NCBI GenBank assembly: GCA_016800925.1
Contig: JABCPU010000351.1
Span: 1-64,000, forward strand
Direction: 5' to 3'
DNA from: Suillus spraguei
Lineage: Eukaryota; Basidiomycota; Agaricomycetes; Boletales; Suillaceae
Length of the DNA stretch: 64,000 nucleotides
Part shown: positions 44,120 to 56,212 of the stretch, piece by piece
Layout of the letters: every line of letters starts with the position of its first letter
Numbering within the stretch: the first letter of the stretch is position 1
Notes under the pieces: generated by a model
Told to the model about the DNA's origin: nothing
Databases searched by the model: none
What the model saw: the letters and a program-made list of their open reading frames with translations, nothing else
Translations under genes and position numbers: made by a program

Positions 44120-45330
44120 TTGAACTACAATTGTAAGCACATGTTTTTCCTAGCCACAAAAAATTGCAAGGAATATTGCCTTGAAGGGCGTCTCATCAGA
44201 CACAAGAACACAATCAATTGCTTGGCTGTCTCAAGCAATGGAAATCTGTTGGCAAGCAGTGGTGAGTTGTATATGCGACAGTCCCATACATCAACTTACT
44301 AGGATGTAGGCTCAGACGGCATGAGAATCTGGGACCTCAAACAGCGACTTCAGCTCTTGTCCCCACGTCAAAACATAGGCCTTTGAAACCCAGCCGACCC
44401 CATGACATGTGCTTGTTGGATACCCGCCAAGAGGTGACACGAGAGACATTGTGCTATGGCACAGGACTGGGATTCATCGGTATTTGGCAACAGCAGGGCG
44501 AAGGCACGGAAAAATTTGTTGCCAAAGTGTCAAGAAGAGTTGGCACAGGTAAAGAGATCATGTGCATTACCTATGACCATGCTGGGGACGATACACATGT
44601 TGCTACTGGGACATGGGACAAACATATTCAAGTTTGGTCATTTGACTTCAAAGGACCATTAATTCTGATCTTCAGTATTGAGCTCTCTACCACAATACCG
44701 CGCACAATAAACTTCAATCGCACTGCAAGTCAAAACTTATTAGTCTTTGGAATGTATGATGGAGAGGTGTAGGTTAATACAGCAAACCTCACAATGATTC
44801 TAACATACCTTGTAGCCATGCACTTTGGGGTACAGATGGAGTTATTATTGCCACAAACAATGCTGGACCCCTGATGTGAGTGAAACCATCAGAAAAGATT
44901 GGAATTCCTTATCATTTAGTCATAGCGGGCATGCTTATGTGGACATTGCTCAAACACTGTTCCAGAGCCTATCATCTCCATCTGGAGCCACCAGTGGGAC
45001 AATCTTGAGATGCCATGTCCACTAGGAAGGGCACTCAAAAACTTTGTGCAGGGGATTGTACAGTTGGCTATTGCAATGGCTTTGCTTGCATACCTTAGTC
45101 ATGTGGTACATCATATTGTGTATTAAGCCATGGTGCACTGACTTACCCAGACATTGCAGTGTGTTACAATGAACACATCGATCTCATTTGAGTCACTGGG
45201 AAATATCTGGCGAAATTTGGCTCGACCGCATGAGCCCACGAATGATGAGATCTGTATCTGGGTAGAACAGTATATTGAGCACTGAGGGGAGATGGTAAGA
45301 ATCTTAAATGAAAATAGGATATATACTGGG
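44120..45330 (+). pseudogene. WD40-repeat protein, decayed
   Basis: Segments read CLEGRLIRHKNTINCLAVSSNGNLLASS, GSDGMRIWDLKQRLQLL, ETLCYGTGLGFIGIWQQ, IMCITYDHAGDDTHVATGTW, DKHIQVWSFDFKGPL and TIPRTINFN..NLLVFGMYDGEV. These are WD40 blades (GH...WD and IQVWSFD signatures). A 41-bp GT-AG intron fits at about 44262-44302 but leaves a one-base frame error. Later parts (VIIATNNAG near 44845) are in other frames with stops. I recall this WD40 type as an expanded family in Agaricomycetes with no defined function. Confidence 0.6.
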
Positions 45331-45846
45331 CGAGGAAAGACTGGAACATCAAACATTAAAATGGGGCATGACAAGGAGTCACAGGCCGTGATTCTTCTCG
45401 GTACTTAATACAAGAGTCTGTACTCACTGCTGTGATGAATATATTCAGATACGCAAAGAAAAAAAAATCAAATTATGCACTTTATCCTGTGATTGATCAT
45501 GATGAGCGGGCAGGCCTAGAATCTCAGGCTATAATTAGAGATTCCTTGAGATGGGTTTTTTTCAAAGAAAAGAACCCAAGTCATAGACTTAATGATACAA
45601 AACATGAACTTGACATTATGAATCTGTACAGTGTACTAAGCTAATCAGAGTGCCTCTACATGTGCAAGTCTGAAAGAAAGAAAGTCAAACGTGTAAATAG
45701 ACATTATATAGTGAATGACTACATAATCAAACTCCACCGGAGATCTTTCTAAAGCGCCCATTGAGTGCCCACATGACAGTCTTGAAGGTTCTGAGATGTT
45801 TACATAACCAAACTGGGTTTCAATTGTACAGGTCATTCCCTATATC
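45331..45846. other. no supported gene
   Basis: AT-rich; a 70-codon plus frame (45432-45644) has no recognisable motif. Confidence 0.3.
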
Positions 45847-46267
45847 TGTTAAGACCGTACTCAAAGAGTGAAAGATCCGAAGGGCTTTGGCCTCAGTTTG
45901 TGCACTGTGCCCCTTTCCTGAGTAATGCCCCTTATTTCAGGGAGTAGGTATACGTCCAAAGATCCAGAAGGAGTTGCGTGATGGATCCGGACGTCTGAAG
46001 GTACCGGATATGATACATCTGAAGGTTATCCGGAGCGTAGGGATAGAACGAGGATTAAGGCTAGCTTTGGAACGAGTTCCTAACTAGAAACTAAGAGAGG
46101 TAGACTATCCAAAGATAGAGTCGGAGATATAGACTAAAAGAGTCAATCCCAAGTCTCGGAAGATGACTTAGAGTGGAGAGTGACTTAAGTCCAGAGGAAG
46201 CAGAATGAGCAGAATCTAAGATGATACTCAAACTAAGATTCTACGGAGATCTACAAGTGGTTTATAT
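45847..46267 (+). repeat. LTR, family C copy 4, 3'-truncated
   Basis: Starts TGTTAAGACCGTACTC and is colinear with copy 5 to GTGGTTTATATA, then stops. No TSD was found. 46268-46419 between copies 4 and 5 holds nothing recognisable. Confidence 0.85.
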
Positions 46268-46419
46268 ATGTACAATAAAATTATGTTGTGTCCAACATCC
46301 ACAAATTTCCACAACCACACCTGCAATGGAGTAAACCACTATTGCAATGGTAAGCTAGTCCACAATTAGTCGTTCACTACAAATACTGACCTTGCGCCTT
46401 GATAGCTTTCTTTCCACTA

Positions 46420-47188
46420 TGTTAAGACTGTACTCAAGGGTAGAGAGATCCGAAGGGCTTTGGCCTCAGTTCGTACACTGTGCCCCTTTCTCGAGTAATG
46501 CCCCTTATTTCAGGGAGGAGTTATTCGTCCGAAGACCCGGGAGGAGTTGCGTGACGGATCCGGGTGTCCGAAGGTGTCGGATATGATACGTCCGAAGGTT
46601 ATTCGGAACGTAAGGAGAGGACAGAGATTAAGGCTAGTTTCGGAACGAGTTCCTAACTAGAAACTAACGGAGATGGACTATCCGAAGATAGAGTCGGAGG
46701 TATAGACTATAGGAATCAATCCTAAGTCTCGGAAGGTGACTTAAAGCGGAGAGTGGCTTAAGTCCGGAGAAGGCAGAATGAGTAGAATCTAAGATGATAT
46801 TCGAACTAAGGTTCTACGGAGATCTACAAGTGGTTTATATACTGTAAGTATCTAAGACGGATAATCAGCAAGTCCGGGACCAAGGGCTATGTACGAAGCG
46901 TAGCGGAAGTCTATTAGTTAATGCACAGCGGATCAGTAAGCATGAATCGGAAATGAACACAGGAAATGGATCAGTAACACAGGACAGAAATATAAACAGC
47001 CGGAGTACTGGTAGCAGGAGAAATGACGAAAGGAGATAGACGCAGATGTACACAAGGGAGTTAAGGTGCGAGAAGTGAGTACATTCGGATGGGTGGTCCG
47101 GACAAGATCTGTGGACCGGACGGATATGGAAACGATCGGATCTGGACAGATATGGTCGGATCTGAGATAAGAAGTATGGTATATGACA
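46420..47188 (+). mobile_element. solo LTR, family C copy 5 (769 bp)
   Basis: Starts TGTTAAGACTGTACTC and ends GGTATATGACA. TSD CACTA (46415-46419) versus CGCTA (47189-47193), one mismatch. This is the best full-length reference for family C. Confidence 0.9.
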
Positions 47189-47329
47189 CGCTACTACTAC
47201 CTTGACACGACATAATTGAGTGCACTTTGCATAAACTTAGCATAGACTTTGTGTAGACTTTATGTAGATGTATGTGATATCTTGAGTTCACTTGTAGTGC
47301 TGAAACTAATTATGTAGCCTATAGAAATA

Positions 47330-47887
47330 ATGTCCAAATGCACTGTATTGAATGATGATGCACCAACAGCAAAACACATCAGAATTGATGAAGGTGAGTA
47401 GTGATATGATACAACATTGTCCATCTCGTTATTCACGTGTATCACAGGGAGTCAGTGTCAGAGTTGGACAGCACCCCTGGCAGATGAGCGTGCATGGAGG
47501 ATCTTAGAAGAGTTCCTTACCACCGACATGACATACCCACTGATGGAGGAAGCCTTTCTATCCTACCTTGGCAATAAATATTCTGAAGATGATTGGAAGG
47601 AATCCCACAATGCATTGTTCTCTGGTGATGGTGATGACAAAGTTGCCTTGGAAAATCTTTGGGTTGTAAAAGCGAAGCACATGCCCTTGGCCTCCTGTGC
47701 ACCCAAAGATTCTGTTACAGACAGGTGATTGTCCCGGGTGTATGTTTGACCTTGGCCTAGACCAGCCAAAGTAAGTGAAATGTTCTGATACAATTTATAT
47801 ATTCTACTAAACAGTAACTGAAGTTCAAAAATCCCTACCTCAATCTGGATGCAAAAGATGATGATGACGAGGAGGCACAGGAGCAAG

Positions 47888-47920
<33 letters not shown>

Positions 47921-50680
47921 ACAACAACAATGACAACGATGGCCTCTTTGAGTCCTGCAAGGTGACACACTTGCCAGGATCATCATCAGCTGCTAGGTTT
48001 GCCGCAGTTATTGATCATCTCGCGAATAGATTTGAGGACATGCAGAGCAACTCATCACAAGATAATCAGCTTCTTCCCTCCTCAATATCTGGATTGATCA
48101 CTCTGGCTTCAGCTCAATCACAAGATGAGAGAATGTATCTTCTTCATGTCCAATGTAAGTCTTTCTAACGACGTAGTTATCATTCATCACTCATCAATCA
48201 CAGGAAATGTCACAGACTACATTACTCAACACCTTCGGAAGGAGAACTTTCATGTTATAGTGTCGGTTTGGCTAGCAGGCCAACTGCACATGTGGCAGAC
48301 AGCCCTAAAACCATTGCCGAATCCCTTTCCTTCTCACTCTACCTCGCCGTAAAACAATATGTCTGTATATCGGATGAAGAATGTGAAGTAGTCGAGCAGT
48401 CCTGCAGAAAATTCCCCAACCCAGTGTGGGTGAGGTTCAAGCATGACAAGTACAAGGGTGACATAGCCCAAGTCTTTGATTCCGACTTACCGGATGATTT
48501 TGTCACAGTCCTAGTTCCCCCACAGGAGTTCCCTTATCACATGTCTCAGGGATCTCGATCACTACTCGACCGATCCCACCTGCTGACTGGGGATGCGGTC
48601 ACTGACATCAAACGCAGCGAGGAAGTTGTAGGATGCAAGTACAAAGGAGAAAGATATTACATGGGCCTCCTACTAAAGAATGTCCACCGTGATCGCCTGG
48701 AATGTGTCATCTGCCCTCATGCTGGCGACATTCAGCTCCACCTACAATGTAGGTGGGACCAAGCCTTCCTCAAGACAACTGTGGTTGCATGTTCCAAGCA
48801 GTTCTTGCACGTAGGCGATATGGCTAGGATTGTCAAAGGAGACCTTAGCTCAGGAATTGGTCAGGTCGTCTTGACCAACCATCCTACTGGTTCTGTCACA
48901 TTGGAATTGTTCTTCAGTGGTGGCCAAATTAAGATTGACATTCGATTAGAAGACATAGAACATGTATTTCAGGTCGGTGATACAGTTCGAGTGGTAGCAG
49001 GCCCATACTTAGGTGTGGAAGGGCACATCATTCAGATGGCAGATGATGTATTTCGTCTTTGTCAAGACATCTCAAAGGAAGAGGTGATTGTTTTTTCAAT
49101 TGAATGTTTCCAAAAATCATTGAACACACAAAATATAGGTGGAAGTTTTGAAGTACTATCTAGACCATCACCCTCTGAGTCATACGCTGCAAGCACAGTT
49201 GCCAATGCAGCAACTTTTTAACCCTCCCTCCGATATTGAATCTATTCAAAAAGGGGATCCCATAGAAGTGCTTATGGGGCAGCACATTGGGAAATCTGGA
49301 ATTGTGCACTGGCTCCCCAAGGCAGGGAATGATTTGTGGTTCCAGGACGGATCTTCAATCATCCCAGTTCCCATTGTGGCTGTTTGGCGGATTCACAACC
49401 TCCAAACACTGCAGTATACACAAGACAAGGGTTATGATGTCAAGCCCGGAGATGTCATGAGAGTTGCCCATGGACCAGAGTATCCAATGAAAGGGGTCAT
49501 GTGAAGTGTTGACTTTTCAAATGCTCGCTTAACCCTACTCTCTGAGATAGACCACTTGTTAGTAAGTACTAATTCTTCTCAACTTATGCGCGTCTGACTT
49601 TTGACAGGTTAATGTTCCCATCAGATTCATGATCAAGATACACAACGCCAGCTTGGATTCTTTCAAGAAGGACATTGGCCAAGAAATTTTTATTATTGGG
49701 GGTGACCATAAGGGCTACTGAGCCACGCTGTACAGTTACAACTCCAATGATTGCACTGTTGCCCTGCACGGGCAGCAGCACACCAAGATGCAACTCAAAG
49801 ACGTTGCTACCAGGTAAGTGACCGCACATGTTTGTAGTGAATTGGATTCATAGGTATTTAGGTATGGAATGAGGTTGAATGGTGTTATACTCAAAGGAAC
49901 CAACATGTTATCTTTCTGCGAGATGCGGAGAAGATCATACTTGGCACCGCAACCTCAAAGCATCACTCCCCCCCTGAAAAGGTTTCTTAAGGTCGTCAGC
50001 TTCCATTGTAGATCCTAGTATGTCATCATCCACGTGGACCATGTGGACCGCCAGCCCCGAGGGTCATGATACAGCTGGTAATGCTTCATCTAGCCTTAAT
50101 ATCAATATCTCACAAACTGCCAGACCTGACCCCTGGACCATCGACATCAATGACATGCTAGATAACATTGATGCCAGAACGGAGAAACCCAAAGAGAGTG
50201 AGTCCTGCCAGAGAAGCATCACAGCATTCCCACTCATTTGATTACAGACCCACTATCCTGGTTGATGGACAAGGAATTTTCTTCTAAGTTTACAACTTAT
50301 CATGCAATGTTAAAAGTCCTGTCCTCCTTTATGGGAGGCAGGTTACACAATCGATTTGTGTCAACAGCGTGTCCTGACCCCTTCCTCAATCAGAATGGAC
50401 CCGCCCCTGAGGGCTGTGTTGCAGTGTTCTGCTCATAAAATGGTGCAGGCACTGTGATTCAGTACTACCATATACCTGCCACGGATCTGAGCCCAGCCCC
50501 TCGCGCAAAAAGAACCAGCAGTGTATTATTCTGGATTGAAGTCATCGCGGTTCTATCTTCAATATAGCTAAGTGTTACCTCAAGAAGAACACCGTAGATA
50601 TCACAATTATCCCATCAAAAGTGATCAATTTGTGTTTTGATCAAATTTGTCTTTTAGAGCAGTCATGCATGACTATGTAG
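47330..50680 (+). pseudogene. Spt5-like protein (KOW domains), decayed paralog
   Basis: Spt5 is the RNA polymerase II elongation factor with an NGN domain and KOW repeats. In order: KYSEDDWKESHNALFSGDG, an acidic/poly-Asn stretch (47860-47940), a NusG-N-like segment (TDYITQHLRKENFHVIVSVW), KOW-like NPVWVRFKHDKYKGDIAQVF (48420), VGDTVRVVAGPYLGVEGHII (48980), IEVLMGQHIGKSGIVHWLPK and GDVMRVAHGPEYPMKGVM, then EIFIIGGDHKGY, and an end in QICLLEQS (50680). Breaks: frameshift near 48290; TGA at 49502-49504; TGA at 49719-49721, where CGA (Arg) is expected. Introns of 45-60 bp fit between segments. It is an extra lineage-specific paralog, not the essential SPT5 gene. Confidence 0.65.
47883..47940 (+). 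repeat. (AAC)n microsatellite in the Spt5-like pseudogene
   Basis: About ten AAC units then AATGACAAC variants, encoding poly-Asn/Asp in the pseudogene frame. The opposite strand gives an artefactual poly-Val frame. Confidence 0.85.
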
Positions 50681-51691
50681 TATTACTGTACCATTGTGCT
50701 ATTACCTTTCCATAATCATATGCTGAATGCCCAACGAATTCCTTATGAATGCATGATGAATGCACAGCCAGCGCCCATGTCATTTTCCCATGCCTAAAAC
50801 TTCACATTTTCCCTATCACATTTCACCACACGAAAAATTTGGGTTTAAACTGCCATGGGAAATGCCTGTTATTATATAATATCTTGCACAACATTTTTGT
50901 GCACTCAAAAGTTTGGGTTTACCTTTTATTACAAATTTTTCACATTTGTATTGTCATTTTCCATGCTGAAAACTTCAAATATTCTTGACAACTTGAAATG
51001 TTTGTCAAAATGTATCACTCTGCACTATCATTTAATCATTCATCCAAATTTCTTGTTGTGCTTGAGTCGAAATTCAAAGTGAAAATCCCTCATTTATCAG
51101 CCCCATTTTGATTCAAATCTTGCTTATGTGAAAACTCTGAAACTGCCAATGTGTTAAGTTCACAGTCTCCAACTTTTCTACTTCATGGGAGATAATGTGA
51201 TGAATTCTTGGGAGGGTATGTTTCAACAGTCCTTCTTCTTTATATACGAGTACTGATAGGAAGTTCTGTGTTCTGAATTTATGTTAGGTATGTTTCACCC
51301 TAGTAGGTCTTGTTTCAACCTATGAAAGTCTGTTTCAACTTTGTCGTGTTCTCCTAATGTGTTTCTTCCTCCTTGATGAAGGAAGTGGTCTTTGGTTTAT
51401 TATAAAGCTTAGTCAGATAGATAGTCTCTGAGTTTTACTTCTAGGCACTATTTTTGCCTTCACTTTAAGTCTTATGTAATCTCACTTGTTTTGAGAATCT
51501 ATTGTAAAGTGGGTCTAGTATTACCTTCACTTTAGGTCTTAGGTTATTCTCACTAGTTTTGAGATTCTGAGTATAAAGAGGGAAGTTATTTTTTTTGTAC
51601 ATGCAAAAATGGGGTCCTTTTATACCTTTTTGGAATCCCCTTACTAAGCATGATTCATCAGCTGGATTGGTAAGAAAGTAGCTTACAAACC
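50681..51691. other. no gene seen; AT-rich
   Basis: Two imperfect copies of CTTCACTTTA(A/G)GTCTTA(T/G)G...CTCACT(T/A)GTTTTGAGA lie at about 51459-51500 and 51526-51569. Otherwise unremarkable. Confidence 0.4.
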
Positions 51692-52579
51692 AGGCCATAC
51701 AAGAACACCTTCTTGTGCTCCTACTATCATTTTTCCTCCTATGTGTCACTGTCTACTCTCGTCCCGACGAGGCCTCCATCCTCGTCCTCTGTTATCTCAT
51801 ATGGCTTGCCATTGTCACTCCTTACCTCGCCAATGCTCGCCTTCTCCATTGCCACTAAATGTACCCTCTTCGCACGCCTTCTGCCTCCTTCATGCCTATA
51901 TGTGCCTTTCATGCTTCTCACACTTCAAGCGCCTTCTCTGCGCTCAACGTATTACCCTGCACGTCAACACGCACAACCTCCTGGTTCAGGGGAACTCCCC
52001 ATTGGCTCTTAAAGACATTCTGGTATCATCTTATGCTTTATCCTTTTACCGTTTACCTTTCTTGACTCATGTGTCGCCTCATTGGCTCATACCCTTTATA
52101 TCTTTGGCTCCGCACCTATGACTCTCCTTTGCACATGCATGCTTTCATGGGTTCATACACCTCTGACTCATTCATGAGCATGCATCCTCTTATTGGCTAT
52201 CTGACTTCATACTTAATCTAGCAATACTTATGTATTTGTGCTCCACTTCAATCTTATGTATAAATACGCACAGATAGCCTTTGTACTTCTTTAACTTGAA
52301 TCTACTTGATCTTTGACCCTGAACTTCCTTCCAATAAGCTTCCATAAGCTTATTGTCTATACTTTGACTTCTTAGAAGCTCATAGCTTCTAAGTCTATTC
52401 GTCATCGTAGAACCCATTGCTGAGATGAGGTTGTGAGACAGCACATCACGCCCACCTCCAACCCGACACAACTAGTGCACCCTGTGCTAGGCGACCGATA
52501 TGCATGGGCTGCTGCTCTTTATAGAGTGCCTGTCGCAGACACCACTCAAGTTCCTTAGTGCCTGGCTAGGTTGCTAACA
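51692..52579 (-). mobile_element. LTR, family E copy 2
   Basis: On plus: ATACAAGAACACCTTC...GGTTGCTAACA. The outer TGTTAC of the plus-left end is mutated and no TSD is visible, so it is older or rearranged. Same orientation as copy 3. Confidence 0.85.
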
Positions 52580-53144
52580 ATGTGATGTGATGAATCAGCC
52601 ACTTACTAAGTACATTATAAATACAGTTTGTAATCTCACAAAGCATGACAGAAATAAATGAGTCATCACATGATCTGAATGAGATGAATCATCCTATTTA
52701 CTAAGTATACTACAAATAAGGTTCAAAGTCTTATAAATTAAAAATGTCTTACAGAGAGAAGGTTCTGGAATATAATAGAAAGAGATAGAATGTGAAAGAA
52801 TTGTTCTAGAAGAATATATATATATGTAAGAGATGTAAGATATGAAACACATGAGGTTAAGGATAGTGTATAGCTTTAGCCATCAGCTCTTCCTATTTAC
52901 TCCCAGTGCTCTTACCATAGTATAAGTATGGTATAAGTCATATACCATGTATGACAATATTCCAGTTGTTCTTGCTTTTGTCAAGGATTTTTATCTTGTC
53001 TAAGTCAGTTTGACTAACCATGATGGCCGAGACAGTCGCCTGTATGGAGGACATGGTAGTGATAGTGGGAATTATGGGGTTGGTGCTTGTGCTTGGAGGG
53101 CTGAGTGTCGTGCTCTTGGTGCAGGAGCTCTTAGAGTGGGCATG
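52580..53144. other. no supported gene between two LTR-E copies
   Basis: A minus-strand frame (53177-52938) ends ILDKSKNNWNIVI, vaguely like a copia gag start. Because copy 3 has its own TSD, the two E LTRs need not belong to one element. Confidence 0.3.
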
Positions 53145-54027
53145 TGTTACAAGAACACCTTGCGCCCCTACTATCATTTTTCCTCTTATGCATCACTGTC
53201 TACTCTTGTCCTGACAAGGCCCCCACTCTTGTTCTCCGCTATCTTATATGGCTACCCTCATCATGCCATACCTTGTCTACGCCCGCCTCCTCCATCACTG
53301 CTGAACACGCGCACTCTTTGTGCACTTTGTGCTCACCTTTGCCTTTCACACCTTATACGTGCTTGTTCCCATGCCTCGCACTTTATGTGCACTCTTTGCG
53401 TTTCACACTTTCCTTTGCACTTCAACACATGCTACCCCTTGATTTACTCAACAGACTTGTTGGCTCTCAGACTACGACTGGTACCATCATCTCCTTTATC
53501 TCTTTCCATTTGTTATCTCTTCTTGACTCGTGTGTCGCCTCATTGGCTTGTACCCTTTTCCTGTCGGCTCTGCACCTATGACTCCCTTTCATGCATGCGC
53601 ACTTTCATTGATTCATACACCTCTGACTCATCTATGAGCATGCATCATTCTATTGGCCATCTGACTTCATACTTAATCTGCATTACTTTAGAGTTCACAC
53701 TCCACTTCAATCTTACGTATAAATACACGCAGATAGCCTCTGTACTTCTTTAACTTGAATCTACTTGATCTTGAACCCTAAACTTCTTTTCATAAGCTTT
53801 TCATCTATATTTGAACTTTGTAGAAGCTCATTGTTTCTATGTCTTTGATCATCATAGAACCTCATCTCTGTGACATAGGTTGTGAGACAGCACATGGCGC
53901 CTACCTTCAACCAATGCAACTAGTGCACTCTGCACTAGGAGACCAATACATGCAGGCTGTCACTGTTTATAGAGTGCCTGTTGCAGACACCACTCAAGTT
54001 CCTTAGCGCCTGGCTAGGTCACTAACA
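53145..54027 (-). mobile_element. solo LTR, family E copy 3 (883 bp)
   Basis: On plus: TGTTACAAGAACACC...GTCACTAACA. TSD GCATG (53140-53144) versus GTATG (54028-54032), one mismatch. Confidence 0.9.
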
Positions 54028-54226
54028 GTATGCATAGAGGGTGCCATGAATATGAGGGAGAGGATGAAGGGGCAACCTGTAGTCTGCGGGTATATATATG
54101 TGTGAGCTTGGCAGGTTGATGCTTCTTGCCTAAAGAAGAAGTAGCACCTGGAAGGTTTTGATTCATGTCAATGATGAATTTGATGAGATCTGGAGGTTTG
54201 TTTGTCTGGTGGGGTCATTCCTAATT

Positions 54227-54499
54227 CATCAGGAAATTCACACATTCCTTGACGTGCCCTTATGCGGACTTATTTACACTTAACTGCCTTGGTGAAATTG
54301 AATCTACTTGTCCAAAATTTCAATGTGAATGAATTCAGAAAAAAAATGTTGAGATATATTAATATACACGTTTTATTGTATTTCGCACTCAAAAAATATA
54401 AGATATGCCAGGTGAATGATGTGAGAGAGAGCAAACAAGTTTTGAGATAAGTGAGTTAAGCTGATTAAGCACGTCAAGGAATGTATGAATTTCCTGATG
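54227..54499. mobile_element. MITE-like palindromic element (273 bp)
   Basis: 31-bp terminal inverted repeats at 54227-54257 (CATCAGGAAATTCACACATT...) and 54469-54499 show one mismatch and enclose an AT-rich core. Neither transposase nor a clear TSD is visible, so the superfamily is unknown. The 62-codon frame inside is not convincing as a gene. Confidence 0.6.
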
Positions 54500-54545
54500 T
54501 TGACCCACTGCAGTCTAGATGGTTCCACTCCTCATTTATGAGTGA

Positions 54546-54560
54546 GCAGGGCTCATAACC
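54546..54560 (-). promoter_or_regulatory. primer-binding site remnant, half-tRNA-iMet type
   Basis: The plus strand GCAGGGCTCATAACC is identical to 6378-6392 of copia A and abuts a different LTR. Confidence 0.6.
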
Positions 54561-54817
54561 TATTAATGCTAGACACAGTGTTAGTCCTCAGTCGTGATGG
54601 AACAGACTTAATTCTGATGTACCTAGCTACAGTGTTAGTCTATAAGTACTTGTCAGTGTCTAGGTATAGTCCAAATCAGAATAGCAGAACTTACCCTCAG
54701 TCGTGATGGAACAGACTGAGGGAAGGGGACAATACTAGTGGGTATATATGTGTGTATGTTGGTTTGTATTCCAACCGTTCAACTCCGCCTATTGCATTGG
54801 CATGCATAGCACTAACA
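54561..54817 (-). repeat. LTR of a second copia-type family (A2) with the same primer site
   Basis: On the minus strand it would start TGTTAGTGC (54817) and end GCATTAATA (54561), parallel to TGTTAG...AAATA of family A. It is followed directly by GGTTATGAGCCCTGC (54560-54546), the same half-tRNA-iMet primer site. A 23-bp block (CCTCAGTCGTGATGGAACAG...) is repeated at about 54582 and 54692. The internal region is lost, so this is only a 5' LTR remnant. Confidence 0.6.
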
Positions 54818-55506
54818 ACCTGCAATCAGAGGCTGCCTATGTATGAATAGGCACATTTGACAATGATACAACAGTGTTACAACCAGGTATCATAGATATG
54901 TTGATATGATAGGTTTGGGAGATATCACCAACTTAGTCTACCCATCTATTCCTTTGTCATGACATCTGCAATTGTGATATATATTCTTGGTATTATAGCT
55001 TAGATAAATCTAGCTAAATCTTTGTCATTCTGATGTCAAATGCCTGATGCATTTGAGCCTTGCTAGCAGTGACATTTCTACCAATACCGATGAACCCATA
55101 TCACCATCTCTGTCCTTAGAAAATAAGAAGCAAATAGAGACACTCAATATGGAACCTGTGGAGGGGCATATTTTAACCTTGCTGTTCATTTTTATGAAGT
55201 GTTTGTTCTGGCAGGTCAAAAATCTTATTCCATATTTGATTGACACTGAAATTTTAAATGGGGAGGCATTTGTATTCGAGTTTGCAACTACAACACTCTC
55301 TCCAAGTTATTGGCTCAACCTCCATATTGCCACTGTCCGAGGCCAAACTAGCTGACCAACCTCACTCGCAGTCAAAATGGAGTTAGTGGATGGACAACAT
55401 CACGATGGCCATAAAAGCGAAGGCTACTGGTGAGTCTGCCAAAAAGGGGTAACCAAGTATGAAGCCAATGTGAGTGTCCCAAAATGTCATTGCACGATAT
55501 GTTATC
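54818..55506. other. no supported gene; left end of the duplicated segment
   Basis: A 102-codon plus frame (55047-55355) has no known motif. From about 55230 the sequence is homologous to the region from about 56950 (segmental duplication). Confidence 0.3.
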
Positions 55507-56212
55507 CTAATTTGAGATATAGGCTGGTGGAGGTTCGTCATTCGCAACTTCTGTGTTTACAGTCAATGGATGGGTCTCTATATTATCTGGAGGCGATGGA
55601 CATCCGACGGATGTGGCATGTGAGGGGGTGTGTGCTGCTGGAGTGATACTGATGGACAATGTTTGAACAGTAGATGAATCAGCAGAGACTTGCGAATATG
55701 TGGGAGGGGCAGAGGGAAGGATAGGAAACCCAGGGGGTTGTAAGCGATTTGAATTTGAGGAAGAAGGGGGTGAAATTGGTGGGATCTGGTTTAAATAGGT
55801 CATTGATCGCGTGCGTGCAGAGTGTGTCAGCAGAGATGGGTGGGATGGTTGAGGAAATGAGGGCACATTTGTCTGTGGCCTGCCATAGCTATTACGGGGT
55901 ATTCTATTTGGGGTAGCACTCTGTTTGAGACAAACCCTGTAGATAACGCCGATAAAAGCCAGGAGAATAACTGTTGCAGACTGAGTTTGAGCTAATGCCA
56001 ATCATTATGAAAAATTGCGCATACCTCCGCCAATAGCAAAAACGATGCTGGTCGACGTGTGGGAGGTTGTTGCTGAAGTACAGTAAGGCGAGTTTACTCT
56101 AAATTTTATCTGACATAAAAAATGAAAGAAATTTTGTGAGAGTGACTCACGGGTACATCACGCAAGATGCATAGACTTGAGAAGCACATAAGAGGGTGAT
56201 AAAGAATGTCAT
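55507..56212 (-). CDS. small type I membrane protein with PPxY tail, copy 1
   Basis: Three exons on the minus strand fit: 56212-56151, 56098-56025 and 55970-55507, with GT-AG introns 56099-56150 and 55971-56024. They total 600 nt, 199 aa, ending in a stop. Features: signal peptide MTFFITLLCASQVYA; short Cys-containing outer segment (SCVMYPVNSPYCTS then Ser/Thr-rich); one membrane helix IVFAIGGVILLAFIGVIYRV; a basic stop-transfer CLKQ; and a ~130-aa Pro/Ser-rich cytoplasmic tail ending DEPPPAYISN. PPAY is a PPxY motif, the ligand of WW domains such as those of Rsp5/Nedd4 ubiquitin ligases. Function unknown; a role as an Rsp5 client or adaptor is inference. The start is chosen because it gives a signal peptide and all three exons stay in phase. 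Confidence 0.6.

Noticed and set aside
47563..47970. 135-codon minus-strand frame with poly-Val
   Set aside because: Produced by the (AAC)n repeat opposite the Spt5-like pseudogene.
52938..53177. Copia gag start between the two E-type LTRs
   Set aside because: Only a short resemblance (DKSKNNW); the frame runs into the LTR, and LTR-E copy 3 has its own TSD, so the two LTRs need not flank one element.
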